From Verrucomicrobiaceae bacterium (lineage in GTDB: Bacteria; Verrucomicrobiota; Verrucomicrobiia; Verrucomicrobiales; Verrucomicrobiaceae), in contig CANJVS010000004.1 in assembly GCA_947477755.1 (NCBI GenBank), positions 1 through 32,747 on the forward strand: a stretch of DNA of 32,747 nucleotides, written 5' to 3'. Positions 7,863 to 17,270 of this stretch are shown here, in pieces. How positions within the stretch are numbered: the stretch's first letter is position 1; the number at the start of each line of letters is the position of its first letter. Under the pieces are notes generated by a model. It saw only the letters and a program-made list of their open reading frames with translations, did not search any database and was not told where the DNA came from. Position numbers and translations under genes: made by a program.

Positions 7863-9820
7863 AGATCGCATCCAAACTCTACAGTCTGGCCGAACTCGTG
7901 AAGGAAAGCCCGGACTGGCATTTCAACATCCCGATCTACCAGCGGCTCTACGTGTGGGGCGAGGACCAGGTGCTAACGCTCTTGAACGATCTCGTGAACG
8001 CTTATGAGCGCCGTGAAGAGTTGTTTTTCCTCGGCGGAACACTGCTGGTCGAGCAGGAGGGCAGCAAGGGGCGGCACTTCGATCTCATCGACGGGCAGCA
8101 ACGATTCACGACGCTATGGCTGCTCAGCCATGCCTGGAGCAAGGCATTGAAGCCATTTCTTACCGTCACGACCGATAAATTTACCGAGCCGCGTCTCCGA
8201 TTCGCGATACGCCCCGAGGTGAACCAATTTCTGGAAACGCTGGCCTTGGGTGATCGTGGACAACCCATGCCTGATGAGGAGGCGACCAAACGGATGCGCA
8301 CGGCGCTCGATCTGATGATGTCGGTGTTCGCGAAGCGGCTACTGCCCGCTGGGGTGAGTGATCAAGCGGCGCATATCGCGGGATTGACGGAGTTTGTTTT
8401 CGGCAAGGTGAAGTTTGTCGTCACGACCGTTCCCCGTGAGACCGACCTGAATAAATTGTTCGAGGTGATCAACAATCGAGGGGTGCAACTCCAGCACCAT
8501 GAGATTCTCAAGGCGCGAATGCTGGATGCGCTGACAGAAGTCGAACGCGGCCCTTTTGCTGTCATGTGGGAAGCGTGCGCTGACATGGAGAACTTCATCG
8601 AGCGTAACCTGAGTGGTATCTCGGGACTGTCGGCCAGTGAGGTGACCGCGTTCTATGAACAGGGTGAATTGGCGAATGCGCCCATTGTGCGGACCAAGCT
8701 GCAAGGACGGATGCAGGGCCAGAGCGACCATCATGCGATGGCACTGGAAGAAATCCTGAAATCGGTAGAAGAATCGCCAGCATCCGAATCCGCCGCCAAG
8801 GATGACGACGCCGATCCCACATGGGTCCGGAGCATCTTCGGCTTCCCGTTGCTCCTCCAGCACACGCTGCGGATTTGGCTGTTGGAAAACGAGCGCGCTG
8901 ACCTGCCGCGATTGCTCGACCGCGAGCTGCTAGAACTATTCGAGGCACACTTTTTTCAGGACACGGACACGCGTGCTGAGAACGTGCGGTCGTTCATTGA
9001 TTTGCTCTGGCGACTGCGCGTAATCTTCGACGAGCACATCATCAAGTGGGCCGACCAAGGCGAAGAGGAAATCCACCTGATCAGCACGATCAGCGTAAGC
9101 ACAAGCAGCGGGAAGCGCTATATGAGCCGGTCGCGACAAACCGATTCACACCGGGCCATTTCGCTTCTCCAAAGCATGCTCTATCACTCGCAGGAAATCA
9201 CGACGCAATATTGGGTGACGCCGCTGCTCCTGTTCATGCACCAAAATCCCGGCGAGAAGGCGGAGCGGTATTTCGCCTACCTGCGCCACCTCGACAATCA
9301 TCTCCTCGGCTCGGCTGCCGATGACTCCTTGGTGGTGCGGACGCTGGCGTTCATGAAAGACCCGTGGCAATGCCGCGCCCTAATACATCAGACGGAATTG
9401 ACCAACGCGAGCGGGGTCAAGTTTGCCCACTACTGGTTTTACAAGCTGGAGTTCGTCCTATGGTTTCAGGAAAAGAGGGCCGATGAGAGATGGAAGAAAT
9501 TCCGGCTCACCGCCAAAAGTTCGGTTGAGCATATCTCTCCCCAGACTCCAACCGAGCGGGACGACAACCGAGTCGATCAAGCGCTCGATCACTTTGGCAA
9601 CCTGGCACTCGTTTCCCGCAGCCTGAACTCCGAATATGGAAACATGCCTTACAACGAGAAGCAGCGAAGATTTATTAACAGCAACAAGAGCCGCGTCGAC
9701 TCGCTGAAAATGGACCTGATTTATGTTAACGAGCAGTGGAACGACACGAAGGCTTTCGCCCATCAGCAAGAGATGATCGATTGCTTGGAAAGCTACTGTG
9801 CCGACACGCCGAAAGAGTAA
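7859..9820 (+). CDS. DUF262-DUF1524 (GmrSD-type) restriction protein
   Basis: Read from the ATG at 7859 that overlaps the previous stop, this is 653 residues; the ORF-track start at 7526 is an out-of-frame extension. The DUF262 core shows IYQRLYVWGED, LIDGQQRFTTL (DGQQR at 78-82) and NNRGVQLQHHEILKA. The C-terminus has a DUF1524-like HNH pattern, SVEHISPQTP (His558) followed by HFGNLALVSRSLNSEYGN and YNEKQRRF, which is the nuclease half in GmrD. The gene is therefore a probable single-chain type IV restriction enzyme or nuclease toxin working with the DUF262-only neighbour. BrxU of some BREX islands belongs to the same family, so cooperation with the adjacent BREX operon is plausible but inferred. 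Confidence 0.87.
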   Translation: MKIASKLYSLAELVKESPDWHFNIPIYQRLYVWGEDQVLTLLNDLVNAYERREELFFLGGTLLVEQEGSKGRHFDLIDGQQRFTTLWLLSHAWSKALKPFLTVTTDKFTEPRLRFAIRPEVNQFLETLALGDRGQPMPDEEATKRMRTALDLMMSVFAKRLLPAGVSDQAAHIAGLTEFVFGKVKFVVTTVPRETDLNKLFEVINNRGVQLQHHEILKARMLDALTEVERGPFAVMWEACADMENFIERNLSGISGLSASEVTAFYEQGELANAPIVRTKLQGRMQGQSDHHAMALEEILKSVEESPASESAAKDDDADPTWVRSIFGFPLLLQHTLRIWLLENERADLPRLLDRELLELFEAHFFQDTDTRAENVRSFIDLLWRLRVIFDEHIIKWADQGEEEIHLISTISVSTSSGKRYMSRSRQTDSHRAISLLQSMLYHSQEITTQYWVTPLLLFMHQNPGEKAERYFAYLRHLDNHLLGSAADDSLVVRTLAFMKDPWQCRALIHQTELTNASGVKFAHYWFYKLEFVLWFQEKRADERWKKFRLTAKSSVEHISPQTPTERDDNRVDQALDHFGNLALVSRSLNSEYGNMPYNEKQRRFINSNKSRVDSLKMDLIYVNEQWNDTKAFAHQQEMIDCLESYCADTPKE

Positions 9821-9825
9821 CGATC

Positions 9826-9975
9826 ATGGCTGAGATCCCACGCTCCGAACGAAAGACGCAGAACCGCGTCATCGCCCTGTTTATCGACAAGGCACGAATC
9901 GATTGCCTCGGCGAGTGGAACAAGCGGGAGCACCTAGCATTACCGATTTCAATTCTGCCATCCGAAGCCTATTGA
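9826..9975 (+). pseudogene. hsdR: N-terminal stub of a type I restriction subunit (HsdR)
   Basis: Five bases after the DUF262-DUF1524 stop, an ATG opens a 49-codon frame beginning MAEIPRSERKTQNRVIALF, the usual opening of HsdR subunits, followed by LGEWNKRE, which matches the LGxWxxRE segment. The usual GYxYLG run before it is shortened, and the frame ends in an unrelated tail and TGA. HsdR proteins are near 1000 residues, so only the first part of the N-terminal domain survives. The stub suggests the DUF262 genes once preceded a type I restriction operon whose remainder was lost at the BREX junction. A short unrelated ORF is the alternative. Confidence 0.65.
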
Positions 9976-10079
9976 CGTGCTCCATGCCGCTATCGACGTA
10001 TGGCCGACCGAAACGGCATCCACAGTCGAGATGAACGGAATGAGTCGATTAAGAAGCTCAGAAGCCACAAGGCCAAAGC

Positions 10080-11558
10080 CTACGCCGGGTTTTCTGTGCG
10101 CAGTTGGAACGTGTAAACGACGTTCGAGAACTCATCGGGCAAGATCACTGCCAATTGGTCAGTGACTCGCTTTCGCATTTCCACGGCGAATTCGAGGACC
10201 CATTCGAGTTCCTCGCGCTTGAGGCTCTCTGGCGAACGGCGGTGGGGGTAGAGGAGCTTGAGAAGACCAGCAGCCGTTTTCTTCACTGCATCCTGGTTGC
10301 GCCCAGTCATGCCGCCGAAATCGGCCCAGTAGTTGACGTGAGTCTGGTAGTTGAGCCGCCGCAGTTCGGCGAAAATCTCAGCGAGGTAATCGGTCAGAAA
10401 GCCGTAGCCGGTGGCGTAGTTTTCAGGCCGAATCTTCGGAACTTCCCAACCCGGCAAATAGGCATGGATGCGATCCAGGAAAGCAGGATCTTGAAGTTCC
10501 GGCGGAAGGACGGAAAAGAGATGTTTGTAGTGGGTCGCCGCAGTTTTCCTTTCGAGGTCGGTGTCGATGTTGCCACCAAGAACAATTGAGCAAGGCGCAG
10601 AGAACTCCTGGTCACCTCTGCTGAACTTGCCGGTCTGCATGTAGTCCTTGAGCACACTGATGCTTGCCTCCGCATCGTCGAAGTTCGTGTGTGCGATTTC
10701 ATCAAAGAACACGAGATGCTTCAGTCCGATGACCCCGAGCTTTCGCGTGGCCTTGTTGTAAAAAAGCGTGGCGGGCGTCGCCTTGCCACCGGACACGACG
10801 AAACCGCGATTCGATGTGTTTCGGAAGGTGTAGGTCTTGCCAGTCTCGCGCGGCCCGAGTTCGATGAGGTTGTAGTTTGCCTCGACGAACGGAACCATGC
10901 GCAAAAGTAAGAGCATCTTCGTGCGCCGATCAAATCGAGCGGGATCGAAGCCGATTGACTGGATGAGCAGGTCGAGCCATTCGTCGTCGGTGAATAGCGA
11001 GCGCTTTTCGATGAAATCATCGAGGTTCAGCCTTGAGTATTGCAGCGGCGTGAACTCGCGTATGTAAAACGGATATTTGCGGCTCTTGATTTCGTAGGTC
11101 GCGTCATACTCGATCTCCATTGTGCCCCATGCACCGCTCGTGAGCAGCAGATCGCTGTAGCTAGCCAGGACATTCGCTGAGACGCGCACGGTATCATCGC
11201 CAAGCGCCGGAACATTCGCCCAATAGTGGTCTTTCGCCTGGTCGAGACGGACAGTGAGCTGGCCGATGAGCGTGTATTGGCCTTTCTCTTTGATTCGGCT
11301 CTTGATGAGTTCCTTCTTGGCGCTCTCCGCATAGTGCTCGGTGAGAATTCGGTCGATCTTGTGCTGTCCCGTCACCGGGTCTTCCGGTTTCACGTAGCGG
11401 CTGACGAGATACTCCATCACGTAGCGAGGGAACTCCTTGTATGCCTCATTCCATCGCGTGAGCGGCTTGAGGATCACGCGGTCGCCAAGGTGTTCGAGAA
11501 TCTTCGCATCAAGCGCATTCGCGGCGGAGGGGCCGTTGGTTGTAGAAGTGTCAGGCAT
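10080..11558 (-). CDS. brxL: BrxL-like ATPase of BREX, lacking the Lon-like C-terminal domain
   Basis: This is a 492-residue protein from the ATG at 11558; a TTG at 11567 overlapping the pglZ stop would add three residues. Its N-terminal part and AAA-type ATPase match the BrxL pattern: Walker A ELGPRETGKT, Walker B HLVFFDEIAH, then HAYLPGWEVPKIRPENY and a helical end. BrxL forms DNA-binding hexamers and is needed for phage exclusion in type 1 and type 4 BREX. Known type 1 BrxL proteins are near 680 residues and end in a Lon-protease-like domain. Here the chain stops just after the ATPase lid (FSNVVYTFQLRTENPA). It is the last gene of the operon. Type 3 BREX usually lacks brxL. Confidence 0.82.
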   Translation of the reverse strand: MPDTSTTNGPSAANALDAKILEHLGDRVILKPLTRWNEAYKEFPRYVMEYLVSRYVKPEDPVTGQHKIDRILTEHYAESAKKELIKSRIKEKGQYTLIGQLTVRLDQAKDHYWANVPALGDDTVRVSANVLASYSDLLLTSGAWGTMEIEYDATYEIKSRKYPFYIREFTPLQYSRLNLDDFIEKRSLFTDDEWLDLLIQSIGFDPARFDRRTKMLLLLRMVPFVEANYNLIELGPRETGKTYTFRNTSNRGFVVSGGKATPATLFYNKATRKLGVIGLKHLVFFDEIAHTNFDDAEASISVLKDYMQTGKFSRGDQEFSAPCSIVLGGNIDTDLERKTAATHYKHLFSVLPPELQDPAFLDRIHAYLPGWEVPKIRPENYATGYGFLTDYLAEIFAELRRLNYQTHVNYWADFGGMTGRNQDAVKKTAAGLLKLLYPHRRSPESLKREELEWVLEFAVEMRKRVTDQLAVILPDEFSNVVYTFQLRTENPA

Positions 11559-11563
11559 GTGGA

Positions 11564-14365
11564 TCAAATGTTATCGAGACTGGCGAGCGCGTCTGTATCG
11601 AGTTTCGTCGGCTTTGGCTTGACATGCACAGGCACAGTGACTTGGCCGCCAGCAGGTTCGCGCATCTCGCCTGTGAGCGTTGTGTGGCGGAGACGGAAGG
11701 AAACAGCGCGCAATGTTGCGGATGGGTCCACTTCCCGCGCTGTTGTGAGCTTGTATCGACCCAGCAATTTGATACTGAACTTCTTCGCTTCGCCGGGCGG
11801 GAGCGTGCCTTTGTCGCGGAGCAATTCTTCGCCGAGATTCGTTCGCGCCTCGACGAAGTATTCCACGGGCACCGTGCCACGGTTCTGAATTTGAAAACCA
11901 ACATCCTGGGCCTGATCCTCTGGAATTTCGAGAGTGTCCGGCAATCCTTCGAGGGTCGCGCGGGCGGACTTGGACGAGACACGTTTGAGCGCGACTGCGG
12001 GCACCACCATCTCAGCAAGCGAGACCCCACCGTGCGAGTAGCGCGTCGGCTGTTTCGTGTTGTCGCGGCAGAACCAACGGCGACCAACCGCGAGTGCGTG
12101 CGGCTCGCCCCGCACGTTCACCGCAACAGCTCCCGGCGCGGAAGCGGGCTGCAAACCGAGCACATAGCGCCAACGCACATCATCTTTGAGACTGCGCCCG
12201 GCGGTGGCGACTTCTGCGGCGGAGACGGAGACCCCGTCGCCAGCGAGCAACTCGATGAAGCCGTGATCCGAAACAACCACCACGTCATCCGCAGGCTGGA
12301 TGCGACGCAGCAGATCGTCGAGGATTCCTGCCACACCGTGCGCCTTGTTGCCGAGCAGGTCGCTTCGGATTTTTTGATGAAATGCGCCGAGGTCGCCGTG
12401 GAAATCGTGGCAGTCGTCGGAGATGCCGTAGATGAGCACGTTCACGAGCTTTGCCTCGGAATCGGCGCTGGCAAGTTTGGCGCGGGCCTTGAGAGTTTCA
12501 GCATCGGTCAGCAGGCGAAACTTCGTCTTCGCCTCCTGCGCCGTGAGACCAAGGTTTACCGCTGCGAGATTGGCCTCGTTGTCAGTAGGCTGGCCTTGGA
12601 ATCCTTTCCAGTCGGGCGGCGAAGCACCGGCTAGCAGGCTGGTGCGAGCGATGGTGGTGTAGCTCGGAGCGACGCAGAAAACCGGGCGGTCATCGGTTAC
12701 TTCAAAATGCTCCGTGAACAGCGGTCGCACTACCAGCCGCCAAGTGTCGTATCGCATCCCATCGAAGACTAGAATCCACACTCGGCCATCACCGTCACCT
12801 GCGGTAATTTCGTTCACCCGATGTCGCAGGCGTGAGTGGATGTAACCGGTGCTACTCCACGCCCCGGTTGCGAAGGCGTCTGGCGATGGTCGCACCAAAG
12901 CGGCGAGTTTCTCATCAAGCGAGTCGAGTCGAGTCCGCACGCGGTCTTTGAGCGAACCGGGTGAGGGCCTCGTGTCGTCGCCCCCGGAACCGAATGCATG
13001 GGTGTGCAATGCGGAGACCACTTCATCGTCATCAAACTGATGCGCGAGATGCACGATTTGCGCGAGGTCGGTTTCGAGGCGGAAGTAGCCTCCATCGACA
13101 AATAAGCTGAGCAACGCGGCTGGCTGAGTCGCCGGGGCCAGTGGAAGAGCCAGCGTCTGCTCGATGCGCTGCCACTGACAAAGTAGATTTACACCAGCCT
13201 GCGCGCGTCGTGCGGAATCGGCCAGATCGGCCAGACTTGCCTCGGCTGGAGCGGTGGTGCCTGACCAGGCAGAAAGCGCGGCGGTCAGGTCGGCTGGCTG
13301 TGCGAGCACCCGCAGCAGAAGTCTGCGGAGCACAGCGGAGCGCACAGTCACGATGGGCGTGTTGGCCACGAGGTTGGCCAGCGCAGCAGGATCGCCGGTG
13401 GCAGTGCTTGTGAGCGTTAACAGCTTCTCGACACGCTTTGGGCCGAGATAAGGCGCGGCAGCTTCCTCGACGGCGGGCCAGACTCCGGTGGAATTCAACT
13501 CCCGAATGACCTTGGCCGCGAGCGGTTCAAAACGCGACCACTCATAGTCAGCGGGCAGCAGGCCCACACCCGCGAGTTGTGCGGTGGGGTTCTGAAGCTT
13601 TTGCTGACCGGCGAATGCTCGGAGCACGAGGTAGCCAGCGAGGTCTTCCACGGGAGGCGCGAGCCAGAAGATCTGTTCATTGACTCCTGGCAACGCCACG
13701 CCACGCGCGAGATCGAGCACTACGGCGCGGTGCGCCGCAAGTTCGGGGCGAGCGAGGAGGAGACGCAGAACTTGGGCGAAGAAACCGGCGGGCGAATCGC
13801 TCTCCGGCCACACGTCATCGAGCGCGAGGTGCGGCGCGTGGGCAAGCAGCACGAGCGCGGCGACTTGGGGGCGACCCCAATCGTCCGGCTTACCCCATCG
13901 CGCGGTGATCTTTTTGGCTGCGGCGGAAAGCTCCCCGGTTCGAGCAAGGAGTGCGGGCTTGTAGTGGCGGAGCTGCGCGGGTGGAAAATTGATCTGCGGA
14001 CAAAAGCGGCCGAGATACCGCGCAAGCGAAAGGTCGAGCGGCGTGGTGCCCTCGTGACGGGAGAGCACGTCGCCGATGGTTGATACGTCGAGTTTCCTTT
14101 CCGGGTCTGGCGAACCGATAATTACGACAGCCACGCGGCCCTGAGCGGCGGCTTTGCGAAAGGCGAGGCGGAACCGCAAATCATCACCGCGGAAGACGGC
14201 GAGGTGCCACGCTCTTCCGGCGGGATCGGTGACGACGGGTTGGTCGAGCGCACGATCCTCGGCAAGCAGACGGTCGGTGTCGCAGGCCACCACCACACGC
14301 GCACTGTCGGGCTGCTGTTCCAGCCATCGCTCAAAAACGTCGCGGGGTGTGAGCACAGGTGACAT
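11564..14365 (-). CDS. pglZ: BREX phosphatase-like protein PglZ
   Basis: This 933-residue protein is the BREX signature gene. The alkaline-phosphatase-fold core shows VWILVFDGMRYDTWRL (Asp535 as the likely metal ligand), the APSYTTIARTSLLAG segment in the position of the catalytic Thr/Ser, VVVVSDHGFIELL (Asp700, His701) and YSHGGVSLAEMVVP. The N-terminal half is helical and Leu/Ala-rich; the last 130 residues look beta-rich. PglZ is essential in BREX and is thought to act with the methyltransferase. The ATG lies three bases after the methyltransferase stop, and its own stop abuts brxL, so the three are one transcript. Large antisense ORFs here are shadows. Confidence 0.92.
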   Translation of the reverse strand: MSPVLTPRDVFERWLEQQPDSARVVVACDTDRLLAEDRALDQPVVTDPAGRAWHLAVFRGDDLRFRLAFRKAAAQGRVAVVIIGSPDPERKLDVSTIGDVLSRHEGTTPLDLSLARYLGRFCPQINFPPAQLRHYKPALLARTGELSAAAKKITARWGKPDDWGRPQVAALVLLAHAPHLALDDVWPESDSPAGFFAQVLRLLLARPELAAHRAVVLDLARGVALPGVNEQIFWLAPPVEDLAGYLVLRAFAGQQKLQNPTAQLAGVGLLPADYEWSRFEPLAAKVIRELNSTGVWPAVEEAAAPYLGPKRVEKLLTLTSTATGDPAALANLVANTPIVTVRSAVLRRLLLRVLAQPADLTAALSAWSGTTAPAEASLADLADSARRAQAGVNLLCQWQRIEQTLALPLAPATQPAALLSLFVDGGYFRLETDLAQIVHLAHQFDDDEVVSALHTHAFGSGGDDTRPSPGSLKDRVRTRLDSLDEKLAALVRPSPDAFATGAWSSTGYIHSRLRHRVNEITAGDGDGRVWILVFDGMRYDTWRLVVRPLFTEHFEVTDDRPVFCVAPSYTTIARTSLLAGASPPDWKGFQGQPTDNEANLAAVNLGLTAQEAKTKFRLLTDAETLKARAKLASADSEAKLVNVLIYGISDDCHDFHGDLGAFHQKIRSDLLGNKAHGVAGILDDLLRRIQPADDVVVVSDHGFIELLAGDGVSVSAAEVATAGRSLKDDVRWRYVLGLQPASAPGAVAVNVRGEPHALAVGRRWFCRDNTKQPTRYSHGGVSLAEMVVPAVALKRVSSKSARATLEGLPDTLEIPEDQAQDVGFQIQNRGTVPVEYFVEARTNLGEELLRDKGTLPPGEAKKFSIKLLGRYKLTTAREVDPSATLRAVSFRLRHTTLTGEMREPAGGQVTVPVHVKPKPTKLDTDALASLDNI

Positions 14366-14368
14366 AGG

Positions 14369-17266
14369 TTAGAGATCGAGCACGGTTTGCTTGTCGTCTT
14401 CGACGCGGCGCTTGCTCTTGGGTGTAGCAGCTTCGGTGTCCTCGGCGGCGGCGGCGAGGCGCTGACCGGCGACGCGGACCTGCTTTTGCGCGGCACTTAA
14501 CGTGCCTGGTTCGACGCCATCGGGAATGAGGCGGTGGCTGAGTTTGACGATGAGCTGGTATGCTTCCGTAATGTCAAAGCCGGGGTGAGTCTCGGCGGTC
14601 GCATCGCCCTCTGCGAGTTCCTTGCAGGTGTCGAAGAGCACAGCAATCCACTCGCACAGTTCGCGGCTGTCCGGCGTGCGGCCAAGGGTGCCTGCGGCGA
14701 GACGGTCGGCATCGTGGAGGACACGCAGGGCGCGGTCGTCGTTGATCTTCTCGCGTTCCTCGGGTGTGGGTTCGCGCCAACGGTTGCTCGCTGCATCGCG
14801 CCAGAAATTTTCACGGAGCAGCGTTTCGAGGACGAGAGTCTGCGATAGCGAAGCCGGAAGCAGGCCGGTTGCGCGCATCCAAAACGGCTTGAGTTCGCCG
14901 ATGAGCTTTGGGCCACCATGGAGTTGCTGCCGAAGCCAGGCGATGGCGGTGAGCTCGTTGGAAACGGTCACTTCTTCGGCCACGAGTTCGCCCCCGTTGC
15001 CGCCCACGGCCTCACCGCGAAGATACCAGCGTTGCCCGATCTTTCGGAAGAAGCGTCCGCAGACGCGCTCGATAAAGGGAAGGTTCAGCCGCTCGACGCT
15101 CACCCCCTTGGGGATGAGTGTGTTCATCAACATGGAGTTGATGGTGGCGGTGGTTCGGTGGTCGTCGCTGTATTTAGTCGGCTCGGCGGCGATGCGCTCG
15201 GGTAAAGTCGCCAAATGTTGCCGCACGGCCTCGGCAACCTGCTGCTCCAAGTCGGTGTCCTCCGCGCGCATTTCGCGCCGGAATACAGAAGGTTTGTGGA
15301 GATTGAAAAGAACATCCTTGTCCACCACATCTTCCTCACCGACCGCGCCTTTGAGTTGTTTGAAGGTCTTTTGCTCTTTGTCTAGTAGAAGCATATTGGC
15401 GATTTCAAAGCCAGCGTCGCGGATCGCTTGCTTGATCGCTTCAAAGACACTGCCATCCGAGTTATTGAACTCCACAGTCGTCCACCGTCCCGGTTTGAGA
15501 ACGCGAAAGGCCTCTCGAAATGCTTCGGCCATCAGCCGTGCGTAATCCGGCAGCCGCTTTGTGCCCCCATCATTTTTGCGATGAACTACGGCCTCAAGGG
15601 CAGTCTCGGTTGTTCTTCCAAGCCACACCTCCCAGAGAAGGTTCGGCTCGGAATAGTAGATGTTTGAGCCGAATGGCGGATCGATGAACACGTAGTCCAC
15701 CGACTCATCGGCAACTTCAACTAGAGCGGTGGCGGAACAAACCCGAACAAAAGAGTTGCCGCTAGTGAAGACGCGGTTGGCATGCGTGAAAAAATTTACA
15801 ATATCCTTTTCCTTGGCCGACCACGCCTTCAGCAAATTGTCTTCGCGTGTGATAGACGAAATCGTGAGGTTGTGTGTGTTACCGGCACCGCCGCTTTCGC
15901 GGAACTCCGACTTCCGAGAAACCCGAGCAACAAAGCTCGTAAGCATAAACTGAGCGGCACTTGATAGGCGTGGATCTTCGATGCTTGACGCGTGGTGCCA
16001 CAGCGCGGAAATCGCACGACGGTTCCGCACAGTCCAAAAATCTACGACCTTTTTAATGCCGCGAACACTCAACGCGCTTCGCCTATATTGTGGTCCGTTT
16101 GTGTCCATCGGATCTTCGGGAATCCAATACGGACACTGTCCTCTGTCGATTTCTGCAATGCGCTCTACCTCTCTCGCGCTAATGCGTCGCGCGCAGCGGT
16201 GACGAGCCTCATCGACGCCATGTTTGGTGCGAATAAGCTTCGTGGTCAGTAAGTTAGTCACCACCGGCGATGCGTTGACACGTGAAAGATGGATCTTCTT
16301 CCAGATGGCGCCACAGGATGGACAGGGGAAGTCATCGGTGACTTCACCGGTTATATGATCGCGCGCGGCGTCCCACAGCGAGAAATCTGCCCCGCAGCCT
16401 CTTGCCACACGTGTCTTCCGCACCATTGGTTTCCCCGCATTCTTTCCGCGCGTGCTAATTTTGCCGGTAGGCTCTTCTATCGTAACGAAGCCCTCACACT
16501 TATACACGTCCGACCAGATCGTGTATTGGATGGTCGCCGGAATGCAGACCCATTGTTTAACTTGGCCGAGATCGAGGTCACCCCACGCATCGTCCCGCGG
16601 AAGATTGGTCACGGGATACCCGAGTCTCTCCTCGACTTCCTCACGAGTGAGTAGCTCCCAATTGCGCTCCGTCGCTTCCAGCAGATTGGACGGACCAAGA
16701 CCGCGGGGTGGATTCTTCAAGCGTGCCGCCACATCGGGTTGCGCCGGTTCATAGAGTCCGACCGCAGGTTCGTAGTGCTCGGTTCCGTAAAGCCAGGCGA
16801 ACTCCTCCGCCACCGCAGCGCGAATGCGCTCGAACTCGTGGCGCAGCGCACTGACATCAACGGGAGTGTTGTGGTTGTAAGCGATATGGCAGGCGGCGGG
16901 CGAAAGGTCACTCAGCAGGCAGGCGCGTGGACCGACGCGGTCCTTCAATTCCGGAAACTGCTCGAGCAAGTCAGCCGGCGGCTGGGCGCACATCTGTGCC
17001 GCCACTCCCGTCATCCCCGACCCGCAGAAAACATCGAGAACCAAGTCGCCAGGCCTCGTGTAGTTCAAGATGTAGGGAATGATGCTCCGGGGCGGAACCT
17101 TGGTGTGATAGGAGTGGGCGTTGTAAGTCGGATCGTTCTTGCCTTCCTTAATGTCCGCAGCGAACGGCGGGCGCTCGTAGTCGTCCGTGGCGGGATCGTA
17201 GGGCCGGACGTGCTTTTTAAGGAACGCCGACAGATCAGGAGCGGGTGTGAAAGCTTTGTCGCTCAT
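14369..17266 (-). CDS. pglX: BREX type 3-like DNA methyltransferase (PglXI type)
   Basis: The likely start is the ATG at 17266 (MSDKAFTPAPD), four bases after the brxC stop, giving 965 residues. The 165-residue upstream extension in the ORF track lies inside brxC and has a low-complexity Ser/Arg/Pro composition. Motif I VLDVFCGSGMTGVAA is at about residues 76-90 and motif IV YVFIDPPFGS at 525-534, the motif order of pfam01555 N6/N4 amino methyltransferases. About 440 residues between them hold a probable zinc knuckle (CPSC at 315-318). PglXI of type 3 BREX has this architecture and marks host DNA, probably at adenine. The large insert and C-terminal third may hold target recognition. Confidence 0.85.
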   Translation of the reverse strand: MSDKAFTPAPDLSAFLKKHVRPYDPATDDYERPPFAADIKEGKNDPTYNAHSYHTKVPPRSIIPYILNYTRPGDLVLDVFCGSGMTGVAAQMCAQPPADLLEQFPELKDRVGPRACLLSDLSPAACHIAYNHNTPVDVSALRHEFERIRAAVAEEFAWLYGTEHYEPAVGLYEPAQPDVAARLKNPPRGLGPSNLLEATERNWELLTREEVEERLGYPVTNLPRDDAWGDLDLGQVKQWVCIPATIQYTIWSDVYKCEGFVTIEEPTGKISTRGKNAGKPMVRKTRVARGCGADFSLWDAARDHITGEVTDDFPCPSCGAIWKKIHLSRVNASPVVTNLLTTKLIRTKHGVDEARHRCARRISAREVERIAEIDRGQCPYWIPEDPMDTNGPQYRRSALSVRGIKKVVDFWTVRNRRAISALWHHASSIEDPRLSSAAQFMLTSFVARVSRKSEFRESGGAGNTHNLTISSITREDNLLKAWSAKEKDIVNFFTHANRVFTSGNSFVRVCSATALVEVADESVDYVFIDPPFGSNIYYSEPNLLWEVWLGRTTETALEAVVHRKNDGGTKRLPDYARLMAEAFREAFRVLKPGRWTTVEFNNSDGSVFEAIKQAIRDAGFEIANMLLLDKEQKTFKQLKGAVGEEDVVDKDVLFNLHKPSVFRREMRAEDTDLEQQVAEAVRQHLATLPERIAAEPTKYSDDHRTTATINSMLMNTLIPKGVSVERLNLPFIERVCGRFFRKIGQRWYLRGEAVGGNGGELVAEEVTVSNELTAIAWLRQQLHGGPKLIGELKPFWMRATGLLPASLSQTLVLETLLRENFWRDAASNRWREPTPEEREKINDDRALRVLHDADRLAAGTLGRTPDSRELCEWIAVLFDTCKELAEGDATAETHPGFDITEAYQLIVKLSHRLIPDGVEPGTLSAAQKQVRVAGQRLAAAAEDTEAATPKSKRRVEDDKQTVLDL

Positions 17267-17270
17267 GCGC

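Noticed and set aside
11624-12634. 336-residue plus-strand ORF opposite pglZ
   Set aside because: It is antisense to the conserved PglZ core and resembles no family; high GC makes such shadows common.
14622-15545. 307-residue plus-strand ORF opposite the methyltransferase
   Set aside because: Arg/Ser-rich shadow of the coding strand without domain motifs.
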